A stretch of DNA of 6,188 bases from Bacteroidota bacterium. GTDB taxonomy: Bacteria; Bacteroidota; Bacteroidia; 2-12-FULL-35-15. Of the stretch, positions 1 to 6,188 are shown piece after piece; the first letter of the stretch is position 1; every line of letters begins with the position of its first letter. The DNA is taken from NCBI GenBank assembly GCA_021413595.1, contig JAIOQD010000484.1, positions 1 to 6,188 of the forward strand, given 5' to 3'. A program made the position numbers and the translations under genes. The notes under the pieces are model-generated. The model searched no databases. It was not told where the DNA came from and saw only the letters and a list, made by a program, of their open reading frames with translations.

Positions 1-363
1 ATCTCTTTCTTTTCTTGCAAACCAAGCAATTGCACCAATCACCTGAACAGGAACAATAGGAGAACTAACATTATTATACCCTTGTGCACAAATATTCAGC
101 TGGTCTTTATTATTTCCAAACATAAATCCACCACCGGTATAACCATATATAGAAAGTGCACCACTTTGGGATGCAAATTCAGGTAAAAAATCAGTGAAAT
201 TTACAATGCCTGTTGTATCAGGGCTAGTAACACGATCAGTTGATAATGCATGAGCTAAAGGTTTAGAAGTAACAGTACCGATTTTTCCTTGATAAGGATT
301 GTTTTGAGAAAATGCTGCTACAGAAACTAGCATTACATTAGATAAAAGGTAAATTTTTTTCAT
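1..363 (-). CDS. Exported protein of unknown function, N-terminal part (cut by window edge)
   Basis: An open frame runs from ATG at 363 to the left edge with no stop, giving 121 codons; the C-terminus lies outside the window. Residues 1-20 look like a signal peptide: MKK, then a hydrophobic stretch (YLLSNVMLVSVAAF) and a likely cleavage near SQN, a common pattern in Bacteroidota. The mature part is polar and rich in G, T, S and N. It includes a glycine-rich stretch, GYTGGGFMFGNN, near residues 73-84, followed by a hydrophobic run with IGAIAWF. That order resembles beta-sandwich regions of T9SS cargo proteins, but this is a resemblance only and I do not recognise the family. The first 15 bases of the gene equal those of the neighbouring secreted-protein gene at 1776. 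A good promoter lies 56 bases upstream, and the leader is A-rich without a Shine-Dalgarno site. A C-terminal sorting domain is expected but cannot be seen. Confidence 0.8.
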   Translation of the reverse strand, partial: MKKIYLLSNVMLVSVAAFSQNNPYQGKIGTVTSKPLAHALSTDRVTSPDTTGIVNFTDFLPEFASQSGALSIYGYTGGGFMFGNNKDQLNICAQGYNNVSSPIVPVQVIGAIAWFARKERD

Positions 364-418
364 TCTATTTTTGTTTTAAAATTAAATTAATAGTTTTTAT
401 TAAGAAACAACAGAAACA

Positions 419-450
419 CAAAGCTAATGATGAAAATTGAAATTTGCAAA
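419..450 (-). promoter_or_regulatory. Bacteroidota-type promoter for the gene starting at 363
   Basis: On the minus strand, TTTG (450-447), a spacer of exactly 20 bases and TAGCTTTG (426-419) match the Bacteroidota vegetative promoter TTTG / TAnnTTTG at every defined base. Transcription should start near 414, giving an AT-rich leader of about 50 bases. No other regulatory site is evident, and I see nothing assignable at 451-522 beyond AT-rich sequence. Confidence 0.7.
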
Positions 451-522
451 TTGTGGAGATTTTTTTTGAAATAGAATGGTATAGTTACCTAATGATTGTA
501 TTTTCTAACAGGAGCAATAGGG

Positions 523-672
523 TTATACCAATACTCGATATGAATTAGCCCAATCTAATCCGCCCCACGTTTCTCGACTACGCGCGAAATGATTATCCGT
601 GGGGATTTCAAGCGCAGTTGAGAAAGTATGCAAGCTGTTTATTGAACTAAAATATAATCAGAATTGGTATTA
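523..672. mobile_element. MITE-like palindromic element, 144 bases, with TTA direct repeats
   Basis: The element proper is 526-669. Its ends are perfect inverted repeats, TACCAAT (526-532) and ATTGGTA (663-669), and it is flanked by TTA at 523-525 and 670-672, which fits a 3-base target duplication. The arms keep pairing inwards: of the outer 29 positions, 526-554 against 669-641, 20 are complementary with no gaps. The centre (570-625) forms a separate hairpin, and both it and the whole element are centred on 597.5. The middle is clearly more GC-rich than the flanks. There is no open reading frame of note, so any movement would depend on a transposase elsewhere. Terminal repeats, small size, no coding capacity and a possible target duplication are the hallmarks of MITEs. 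A REP/BIME-type extragenic repeat is the main alternative. Copy number in the genome cannot be seen here. Confidence 0.6.
570..625. repeat. Central 19-pair hairpin of the palindromic element
   Basis: Three stem segments stack: 570-579 with 616-625 (ten pairs, one of them G-T), 582-585 with 612-615 (GCGC with GCGC), and 586-590 with 605-609 (GAAAT with ATTTC). Two-base bulges sit at 580-581 and 610-611, and the loop is 14 bases (591-604). Read on the minus strand, 592-569 is TCATTTCGCGCG followed by TAGTCGAGAAAC, close to a short intergenic repeat of the TCATTTCGAGCG...GTCGAGAAA type that I recall from several Bacteroidota genomes; that link is from memory and unverified. Confidence 0.65.
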
Positions 673-709
673 AAAAGAAAAAGCATGCCAATTGGCATGC
701 TTTTCTTTT
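673..709 (-). terminator. Rho-independent terminator of the 733-1776 gene, possibly bidirectional
   Basis: A perfect 26-base palindrome (679-704) holds the stem GCATGCC / GGCATGC around AATT. Read on the minus strand it begins about 28 bases after the TAA stop at 733 and is followed by a T-rich tract (TTTTTCTTTTT), the classical terminator layout. The other strand also has a T-rich tract (TTTTCTTTT), so it could stop transcription from the left as well. The T-tract ends only a base or two from the TTA that borders the palindromic element. Confidence 0.85.
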
Positions 710-732
710 AAGCTATAAATTGAAAACTTGAT

Positions 733-1776
733 TTACTTAATTACTACCATTTTCATAACTGAAGAGGTGTTTTTATCAACTGTTAACGAATAATAATAAA
801 CTCCAGCCGGAAGTTCTTCTGCATTGAATTTTACAGCGTGCTTTCCAGAAATTTGATTTCCTTCGTTTTGCTCAGCAACTTTTTTACCAGTAATATCAAA
901 AATTGATAAAGAAACTAAGGCAGATTTTTCTAATTCATATTTAATAACAGTTGAATTTGAAAATGGATTAGGTGAGTTTTGTCCAATTTTAACACCATTT
1001 ACTACGGCATCTTCATTAATACTTAAAGCACTTTCTGTTACAACAATTTCGTCCAGATACAATACATCCATATCATTAGCAGTGTGACGGAAAGCTAAAT
1101 AGATCAATTGAGATTCGTAAGCAGGAGGAATCACAGCAGTTCTTAATACCCAAGTTGTATCTGTTGCTTTTGTAGGAGATGGTGAAGCATCAGTTTTTGT
1201 GTAAAAAGGTGAACCGGTAAAGTCAGCAGAAACAACCGGTGAAGAAGGGGCTGTAGTAGCATATAATTTATATCCGTCTCTGAAACCATTATTGGTTCTG
1301 TCATACCAAGAAACAATACCTCCTGCTGTAAGCGTGATTGGGCCAAACATCAACCAATTATCAGCAGTGCCAGCCGGATTGAACCATGAGGTTGCATGCC
1401 AAAAAGTAGCAGTATCAGCCATTGAGTCTTCCCAAGGGAGGAAAAAATTGTCTGCAGTTGGATTTCCATTTCCATTTACACTGGAATCAGTTGAAATATA
1501 TACGCCCCAATCAGGATCAGTACCAGCATTGTTTGTTGGCAAACCGTCAGCGTCCTCAATCTCGATATTAAAATCCGCGTTATCAACAGGATTTACAAAA
1601 ATCTCATCTAATTGGATATATACTAATGTATCGCCAATTGCCATTGGTTGCACATTAGGATTAATTGAACGTGAATGTACGCTTCTAGGTCCGTTTCTTT
1701 CTGAAAGTAATTTGTTTTGCGCATTTGTGGTGATTGAAATTGCAGTAGCAGCAATTAAAACGTAAATTTTTTTCAT
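733..1776 (-). CDS. Secreted protein with choice-of-anchor-J-like domain and T9SS type A sorting domain
   Basis: The 347-residue protein begins with a signal peptide (MKKIYVLIAATAISITTNAQ, cleavage expected near residue 20) for Sec export. Residues about 115-250 resemble the cleaved adhesin / choice-of-anchor-J beta-sandwich: a WLMFGPITL stretch (141-149) leads into a strand with SWYDR, then DGYKLYATT, and the domain closes with IYLAFRHTANDMDVLYLDEIVV (about 225-246), the usual 'lDdi.v' ending. Residues about 264-347 are a textbook T9SS type A sorting domain: IGQNSPNPFSNSTVIKYEL, then SIFDITGKKV, LPAGVYYYSL and a terminal KMVVIK. Such proteins cross the outer membrane through the type IX machinery, usually losing this domain, and are released or attached to the surface. 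No catalytic residues are evident, so binding or adhesion is more likely than enzymatic activity, and the ligand is unknown. The gene has its own perfect promoter and a strong terminator, so it is probably monocistronic. Confidence 0.9.
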   Translation of the reverse strand: MKKIYVLIAATAISITTNAQNKLLSERNGPRSVHSRSINPNVQPMAIGDTLVYIQLDEIFVNPVDNADFNIEIEDADGLPTNNAGTDPDWGVYISTDSSVNGNGNPTADNFFLPWEDSMADTATFWHATSWFNPAGTADNWLMFGPITLTAGGIVSWYDRTNNGFRDGYKLYATTAPSSPVVSADFTGSPFYTKTDASPSPTKATDTTWVLRTAVIPPAYESQLIYLAFRHTANDMDVLYLDEIVVTESALSINEDAVVNGVKIGQNSPNPFSNSTVIKYELEKSALVSLSIFDITGKKVAEQNEGNQISGKHAVKFNAEELPAGVYYYSLTVDKNTSSVMKMVVIK

Positions 1777-1830
1777 TTTTAGTCTTTATTTTTTTATGAA
1801 TTAATTAATTAAATGATCGTGATAGATTTA

Positions 1831-1862
1831 CAAATTTACCTAAGAAATCTGGTATTAACAAA
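1831..1862 (-). promoter_or_regulatory. Bacteroidota-type promoter for the T9SS cargo gene
   Basis: On the minus strand, TTTG (1862-1859), a 20-base spacer and TAAATTTG (1838-1831) match the TTTG / TAnnTTTG promoter perfectly. Transcription should start near 1826, about 50 bases before the ATG at 1776. The leader contains a TTAATTAATTAATT run (1799-1812) and is A/T-rich with no Shine-Dalgarno site. I see no GC-stem terminator for gcvP in the gap 1777-1914, so read-through from gcvP may add to this promoter. Confidence 0.75.
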
Positions 1863-1914
1863 TTGTAACAGGAATTAAAATGTCTAAAAAAGTATAAAAT
1901 ATTTCAAAAATCGG

Positions 1915-4788
1915 CTATGCAAGCTCAGCATCAGCATACGCTTCAATAGGCGGACAGGCACAGATCAGGTTCCGATCACCATGCGCGTTATCAATGCGAG
2001 CCACGCTTGGCCAAAATTTGCTGTCTTTTATCCAATTTAATGGGAAAACAGCTTTTTCGCGAGAATAGTTGTGTTTCCAATCGTCTGTAATAACAGATTT
2101 AGCTGTGTGAGGAGCGTTTTTAAGAACATTGTCGTCTTTATCGGCAAAACCTGAACTTATTTCATCAATCTCCTTACGGATATGGATCATCACCGAACAA
2201 AAACGATCCAGCTCCTCTTTTGATTCACTTTCTGTTGGTTCGATCATTAAGGTATCGTGCACAGGGAATGATACAGTGGGTGCGTGGTATCCGTAGTCCA
2301 TCAAACGTTTTGCAATATCGCCTACTTCAACTCCTGCTTCGCGTTTAAATGCAACACAATCCAAGATCATTTCATGTGCACAACGACCATTTTTACCACT
2401 GTATAAGGTAGGGTAATGGTCTTTTAAAGATTCTTTGATATAATTGGCGTTTAAAATTGCTATGCGGGTTGCTTCTGTAACTCCATCTCCGCCAAGCATT
2501 TTAATGTATCCATAAGAGATCAATAAAATCAAAGCGCTTCCAAAAGGTGCCGCAGATACGGCATGAATTCCTTTTTCTCCACCTGTTTTTATTACTGAGT
2601 GGGAGGGTAAGAATGGTACTAATTGTTTTGCAACACCAATTGGTCCCATACCAGGGCCGCCACCACCGTGAGGGATTGCAAATGTTTTATGTAAATTCAG
2701 GTGGCAAACGTCAGCCCCAATATTTCCAGGACTGGTTAAGCCAACCTGTGCATTCATATTGGCGCCATCCATATAAACCTGCCCCCCATTTTCATGGATT
2801 ATATTAGTAATTTCGATAATGCTTTCCTCGTAAACTCCGTGTGTACTCGGATAGGTAACCATTAAACATGCTAAATTATTTTTGTGAAGAATAGCTTTTT
2901 CGCGCATATCGTTTACATCGATATTTCCTTTATCGTCACATTTTACTAATACGATCTTTAAGCCACACATAGCAGCACTTGCCGGATTGGTACCATGTGC
3001 AGAGGTTGGAATTAAGGCAATATTTCTATGTGAATCACCTCTGGATTGATGATATGCCTGAATAACCAATAACCCAGTATATTCGCCTTGAGCTCCACTG
3101 TTTGGTTGAAAACTCATTTTTGCGAAGCCGGTTATTTCACTCAAGGCTCTATCCAGATCAGTAATTACTTCTTGATAGCCTGCCGCCTGTTCAATAGGTA
3201 CAAAAGGGTGTATGTGAGCAAATTCAGGCCATGTAATAGGCATTAATTCGGATGCAGCGTTTAATTTCATTGTACAAGAGCCCAGTGAAATCATTGAATG
3301 TGTTAAGGACAGGTCTTTATTTTCCAATCGTTTAATGTAACGCATCATCTCTGATTCGGAATGATAGGTGTTAAAAATCGGATGACTCAGAATTAAAGAT
3401 TTACGATTTTGAATTGTGGTTTTTTGATTGAAGATAATTTCTTCAGTTATTTTGGAAGTCGCTTTCCCGGAGGCTTTTGCGAATACTTCAATAATTGCAT
3501 TTAAATCGTTTGCATCTGTTGTTTGATCTACAGAAATGGTAATTGCGTTATTTGTATATCGGAAATTAATTTCGGCAGTTTCAGATAGTTGCTTGATTTT
3601 ATTAGCATCTGCGTCATTAATTTTTATCGTATCAAAATAAATTCCTTTTTCAATTGAATACCCCAGTTTTTCTAATTCCGCAGCTAATGCCAGTGCTGAA
3701 AAATGTACCTGCTGAGCAATTCCTTTAAGGCCTTCGGGACCGTGGTATATAGCATACATGCTTGCCATAATGGCTAACAATGCTTGTGCGGTACAAATAT
3801 TGGAAGTTGCTTTATCTCTTCGGATATGTTGTTCACGTGTTTGTAATGCCATACGTAAAGCAGGATTGCCTTGTGCATCAATGGAAACCCCGATGATACG
3901 TCCCGGAATGATACGCTTATATTCTTCGCGGCAGGCAAAAAAGGCAGCGTGAGGGCCACCGTAGCCCATTGGTACACCAAAGCGTTGTGTGTTTCCAACA
4001 ACAATATCAGCGCCCCATTCGCCTGGAGGAGGCAATAAAACCAGACTCAATACATCAGCAGCAACAGCTATGGATATTCCATTTATTTTTGCTTTTTTTA
4101 CAAAATCAGAATAGTTGTGAACTGCACCATCCACAGTGGGATATTGAAGTAATGCAGCATAAGTGCTGCTATCCAATGTTGCAGTTTTAAAATCACCTAT
4201 CACTAACTCAATTCCCATGGGAGTAGAGCGTGTTTTTAATAAGTCAATGGTTTGAGGATAACATTCATTTGAAACAAAAAATTTATTCGCTCCATTTTTT
4301 ACTGCTTCACGTGAGCGGCTACTGAAGAGCATTGCCATTGCTTCGGCTGCAGCTGTGGATTCATCCAGCAATGAGGCATTTGCAATTTCCATTCCGGTTA
4401 AATCCATGATCATGGTTTGGAAGTTTAACAATGCTTCTAAACGTCCTTGTGAAATTTCAGCCTGGTAAGGAGTGTAAGCAGTGTACCATCCTGGATTTTC
4501 TAAAATATTACGTTGTATAACAGGAGGGACAATTGTATTAAAGTAACCTAAACCGATATATGTTTTAAAAACTTTATTTTTTGAAGCGATAACGCGTAAG
4601 TGTTTGTGGTAATTATATTCTGTTAAGCCTGTTGGTAGGTTCAAAGGCTTTTTTAAACGGATGGCAGCAGGTATTGTTTGGTCAATTAATTCATCAACTG
4701 AATTGGCTCCAATTTTTTTTAGCATTGCTTTTACATCATTTTCTCTCGGACCGTTATGACGGTTTACAAATTTATCGGTTCTAATCAT
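1915..4788 (-). CDS. gcvP: Glycine dehydrogenase (aminomethyl-transferring), glycine cleavage P-protein
   Basis: This is the PLP-dependent P-protein of the glycine cleavage system. It decarboxylates glycine and passes the aminomethyl group to the lipoyl arm of H-protein in the cytoplasm. From the ATG at 4788 it has 957 residues, the full length of a single-chain (fused alpha-beta) P-protein. The N-terminus, [16 protein letters not shown], matches family starts. The PLP lysine is Lys701 in [19 protein letters not shown] (695-713). Other conserved blocks are [19 protein letters not shown] (105-123), [10 protein letters not shown] (501-510), [11 protein letters not shown] (563-573), [11 protein letters not shown] (595-605) and [12 protein letters not shown] (673-684), so the enzyme looks intact. 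The frame can be extended to a TTG at 4812, but that codon lies inside the -7 promoter box, so the ATG is preferred. gcvT and gcvH are not in the window. The leader is too short for a glycine riboswitch. Upstream, an inverted repeat abuts the promoter and may be a regulator site. Confidence 0.98.
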   Translation of the reverse strand: MIRTDKFVNRHNGPRENDVKAMLKKIGANSVDELIDQTIPAAIRLKKPLNLPTGLTEYNYHKHLRVIASKNKVFKTYIGLGYFNTIVPPVIQRNILENPGWYTAYTPYQAEISQGRLEALLNFQTMIMDLTGMEIANASLLDESTAAAEAMAMLFSSRSREAVKNGANKFFVSNECYPQTIDLLKTRSTPMGIELVIGDFKTATLDSSTYAALLQYPTVDGAVHNYSDFVKKAKINGISIAVAADVLSLVLLPPPGEWGADIVVGNTQRFGVPMGYGGPHAAFFACREEYKRIIPGRIIGVSIDAQGNPALRMALQTREQHIRRDKATSNICTAQALLAIMASMYAIYHGPEGLKGIAQQVHFSALALAAELEKLGYSIEKGIYFDTIKINDADANKIKQLSETAEINFRYTNNAITISVDQTTDANDLNAIIEVFAKASGKATSKITEEIIFNQKTTIQNRKSLILSHPIFNTYHSESEMMRYIKRLENKDLSLTHSMISLGSCTMKLNAASELMPITWPEFAHIHPFVPIEQAAGYQEVITDLDRALSEITGFAKMSFQPNSGAQGEYTGLLVIQAYHQSRGDSHRNIALIPTSAHGTNPASAAMCGLKIVLVKCDDKGNIDVNDMREKAILHKNNLACLMVTYPSTHGVYEESIIEITNIIHENGGQVYMDGANMNAQVGLTSPGNIGADVCHLNLHKTFAIPHGGGGPGMGPIGVAKQLVPFLPSHSVIKTGGEKGIHAVSAAPFGSALILLISYGYIKMLGGDGVTEATRIAILNANYIKESLKDHYPTLYSGKNGRCAHEMILDCVAFKREAGVEVGDIAKRLMDYGYHAPTVSFPVHDTLMIEPTESESKEELDRFCSVMIHIRKEIDEISSGFADKDDNVLKNAPHTAKSVITDDWKHNYSREKAVFPLNWIKDSKFWPSVARIDNAHGDRNLICACPPIEAYADAELA

Positions 4789-4809
4789 TGTTATTTTTTT
4801 TAGGGAATG

Positions 4810-4841
4810 CAAATATAATCAGAAAAAAGGTAAGAGAGAAA
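4810..4841 (-). promoter_or_regulatory. Bacteroidota-type promoter for gcvP
   Basis: On the minus strand, TATATTTG (4817-4810) is a perfect TAnnTTTG box, followed by CA as is common at such sites. Exactly 20 bases upstream lies TTTC (4841-4838), one mismatch from TTTG. Transcription should start near 4805, giving a leader of only about 17 bases before the ATG at 4788. The weak -33 box suggests that an activator could matter here. The box overlaps the alternative TTG start codon at 4812-4810 and so argues against it. Confidence 0.65.
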
Positions 4842-4844
4842 TGA

Positions 4845-4886
4845 AACAATTTCACAATTTTGTGCACACAAATTGTAAAAATTGTT
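4845..4886. repeat. Imperfect inverted repeat between the phospholipase D gene and gcvP; possible operator or weak terminator
   Basis: The arms 4845-4864 and 4867-4886 are 20 bases each. They agree almost throughout once small bulges are allowed, with GTGCAC at the centre. The arms consist of the hexamer ACAATT (4846, 4854) and its complement AATTGT (4871, 4880, with a further copy at 4888), spaced 8-9 bases apart. The repeat lies 11 bases past the phospholipase D stop codon and ends four bases before the gcvP -33 box. It could be an intrinsic terminator for the upstream gene, but the following sequence (TTCATTTCTCTC) is a poor T-tract and the stem is AT-rich. It could equally be a binding site for a gcvP regulator. 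Confidence 0.5.
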
Positions 4887-4896
4887 GAATTGTTAT

Positions 4897-6090
4897 TTAA
4901 TTGAATTTTTTTAAAGGATTAATATAAGGAAAAAGAGCCACTATTTTTATACTTGTCCGAGTAATTTGATATGCCGCCCATCGTTTTAATTTTGCAGTCC
5001 AATGATTGTTTTGGTGAATCGGAAAAACCTGCTTGCAGCCGGTTTCAATAACAGATTTTAAATGAAGTTGAAATGAATCCGAAAATTGTTGATCTAAAAT
5101 GTCGATATTAAGCTCAATACTGCCATAAGCACTAAGATGATTTAAGTTAAAAGAACCAATTGTAGTCCATTTATCATCAATCACAGCAACTTTACCGTGT
5201 AAAACAGACTTTTCCCATTCGTAAATTTTTATTCCATTGCGAAAAAGCAGATCATACAACCATCTGGTAGCGGTTTGAAATACTGGGACATCGGAAACGC
5301 CAGCCATAATAAGATGGACTTCTACGCCACGCTTTGCTGCTCTGATCAAGGCTTTTCTAAGTCTGGTGCCCGGTAAAAAATAACTACCTGTAATATAAAT
5401 GGATTTTTTTGCTTTTTGTATCGCTTGCAAATAGCTTACACTAATCTGATTTTTTCGTCTTAATCGATCGTTCTCTCTAATTCGAACAAAAAAGGGTTCG
5501 TGCAATTGAATTTGTTTAGGAATTTTTTTTACTTTTTTTTGTTTTCTGATAAATCTTCTTCCGTACACCTGCGTACATATATTAATAATTGTCTGGCAAA
5601 TACTTCCTTTAATAAGGACTGCATAATCAAGCCAAGCGATTTCTGCAGCCGAACCATGATATTTGTCGGCTATGTTGATGCCGCCAACAAGAGCAATGTT
5701 TTGGTCGGCTACCACCACTTTGTGGTGTAATCGCCTGCCAAAATAAATATTCTGGGAAGAAAAAAGCGGAGAAAAAAAACGCATGTGGATGCCCGAGACC
5801 CTGAGGGTCTTCACAAATTTTCGAGAAAGTGATTTAGAGCCATAACCATCCAGAATCATGTATATTTGAACACCCCGCTCCGAAGCCACTATTAATGCTT
5901 TAGCTATGCGTTTTCCTGTTTCGTCTTCATCGAAAATATAGGTTTGCAGGTGAAGGGTGTGTTTTGCAGAGAGGATTAGGTTTTCAAGCGTTTCGAAATA
6001 ATCATTGCCACTGTGAACTAGCCTTATTTCAGCAGCTTTGTGATACTCTTCGGTTTTAAAAGAATTTCTTATAAAAATTCTAATATTCAT
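4897..6090 (-). CDS. Phospholipase D family protein, probable ClsB-type cardiolipin synthase
   Basis: The 397-residue protein has two PLD (HKD) modules, the hallmark of the superfamily that transfers phosphatidyl groups through a phosphohistidine intermediate. The first motif is HHKVVVAD (His122, Lys124, Asp129) followed by GGINI; the second is HGKVAVID (His298, Lys300, Asp305) followed by GSFNLN. Both are complete, so the protein should be active. Length and layout fit bacterial cardiolipin synthases, which make cardiolipin from phosphatidylglycerol or related lipids at the inner membrane. There is no N-terminal pair of membrane helices as in classical ClsA, so it is closer to the shorter ClsB type. 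Between the modules lies a very basic stretch (about 178-193, RRFIRKQKKVKKIPKQ) that could contact anionic lipid. Other PLD-family activities, such as a nuclease or phospholipase, cannot be excluded. The ATG at 6090 follows an A-rich leader without a Shine-Dalgarno site. Confidence 0.85.
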   Translation of the reverse strand: MNIRIFIRNSFKTEEYHKAAEIRLVHSGNDYFETLENLILSAKHTLHLQTYIFDEDETGKRIAKALIVASERGVQIYMILDGYGSKSLSRKFVKTLRVSGIHMRFFSPLFSSQNIYFGRRLHHKVVVADQNIALVGGINIADKYHGSAAEIAWLDYAVLIKGSICQTIINICTQVYGRRFIRKQKKVKKIPKQIQLHEPFFVRIRENDRLRRKNQISVSYLQAIQKAKKSIYITGSYFLPGTRLRKALIRAAKRGVEVHLIMAGVSDVPVFQTATRWLYDLLFRNGIKIYEWEKSVLHGKVAVIDDKWTTIGSFNLNHLSAYGSIELNIDILDQQFSDSFQLHLKSVIETGCKQVFPIHQNNHWTAKLKRWAAYQITRTSIKIVALFPYINPLKKFN

Positions 6091-6174
6091 AATTTATTTT
6101 TTTGAATTACAAACTCGCACTCACATCATTAATTTTATATTAAGGAAATTGGAGTCCAACATGGTTTTCAATTG

Positions 6175-6182
6175 CAAAAGTA
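6175..6182 (-). promoter_or_regulatory. Probable -7 box for the phospholipase D gene
   Basis: TACTTTTG (6182-6175, minus strand) followed by CA is a perfect TAnnTTTG box. A -33 TTTG at the usual 20-base spacing would lie beyond the right edge, so only half of the promoter is visible. Transcription from here would give a leader of about 80 bases, longer than those of the other genes. Confidence 0.45.
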
Positions 6183-6188
6183 CAGTTG

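Noticed and set aside
1292..1765. 157-codon plus-strand open frame opposite the secreted-protein gene
   Set aside because: It is antisense to a gene with a clear signal peptide and sorting domain, and its product has no recognisable features. It is a shadow frame.
1850..1859. TGGTATTAA near the promoter of the 1776 gene, resembling the right end of the palindromic element
   Set aside because: The match is nine AT-rich bases with no arms or partner repeat around it; it lies in the promoter spacer and is probably chance.
4789..4896. Glycine riboswitch ahead of gcvP
   Set aside because: The promoter position leaves a leader of only about 17 bases, and the gap has none of the GC-rich paired helices of a glycine aptamer.
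5521..5541. Two runs of eight A residues (coding strand) inside the phospholipase D gene as a phase-variation tract
   Set aside because: They encode a lysine-rich linker in an AT-rich genome, the frame is intact, and runs this short are ordinary here.
6161..6188. Possible start of a plus-strand gene: ATG at 6161 with GGAG six bases upstream
   Set aside because: Only nine codons are visible, Shine-Dalgarno sites are not used by the other genes here, and the stretch overlaps a good minus-strand -7 box. It cannot be supported.
6121..6188. Minus-strand open frames ending at 6121-6145 that could be the tail of an upstream gene or a 13-codon leader peptide (ATG at 6163)
   Set aside because: Two different frames are open over this short stretch and neither product is recognisable, so chance is the simplest explanation.

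Overview
The window is AT-rich DNA from a member of the Bacteroidota (Bacteroidetes). Three signs agree: a complete type IX secretion (T9SS) C-terminal sorting domain, promoters of the TTTG / TAnnTTTG type peculiar to this phylum, and A-rich leaders without Shine-Dalgarno sequences ahead of every start codon. A genus cannot be named from the sequence.

All four genes lie on the minus strand, so the window is transcribed from right to left. From the right: a two-HKD phospholipase D family protein that looks like a ClsB-type cardiolipin synthase (4897-6090); the single-chain glycine dehydrogenase gcvP (1915-4788); a secreted protein with a choice-of-anchor-J-like domain and a T9SS type A sorting domain (733-1776); and the N-terminal 121 codons of another exported protein, cut by the left edge (1-363). 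The genes appear to be separate transcription units. Two carry perfect TTTG-N20-TAnnTTTG promoters, gcvP has the same layout with one mismatch, and the rightmost gene has a good -7 box whose -33 partner would lie outside the window. The four genes share no obvious pathway: one is for membrane lipid, one for glycine cleavage and two for surface or secreted proteins.

The noncoding DNA holds the more unusual material. The 369-base gap at 364-732 contains the promoter of the left gene, a strong hairpin terminator for the 733-1776 gene, and between them a 144-base full-length imperfect palindrome (526-669). That palindrome has terminal inverted repeats, a central 19-pair hairpin and a flanking TTA direct repeat, the architecture of a small non-autonomous (MITE-like) mobile repeat. 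The gap between the phospholipase D gene and gcvP holds a 42-base imperfect inverted repeat built from repeated AATTGT/ACAATT units, abutting the gcvP promoter. I see no CRISPR array, tRNA, rRNA, phage gene or defence system. Apart from the palindromic element, the window looks like ordinary chromosomal sequence.
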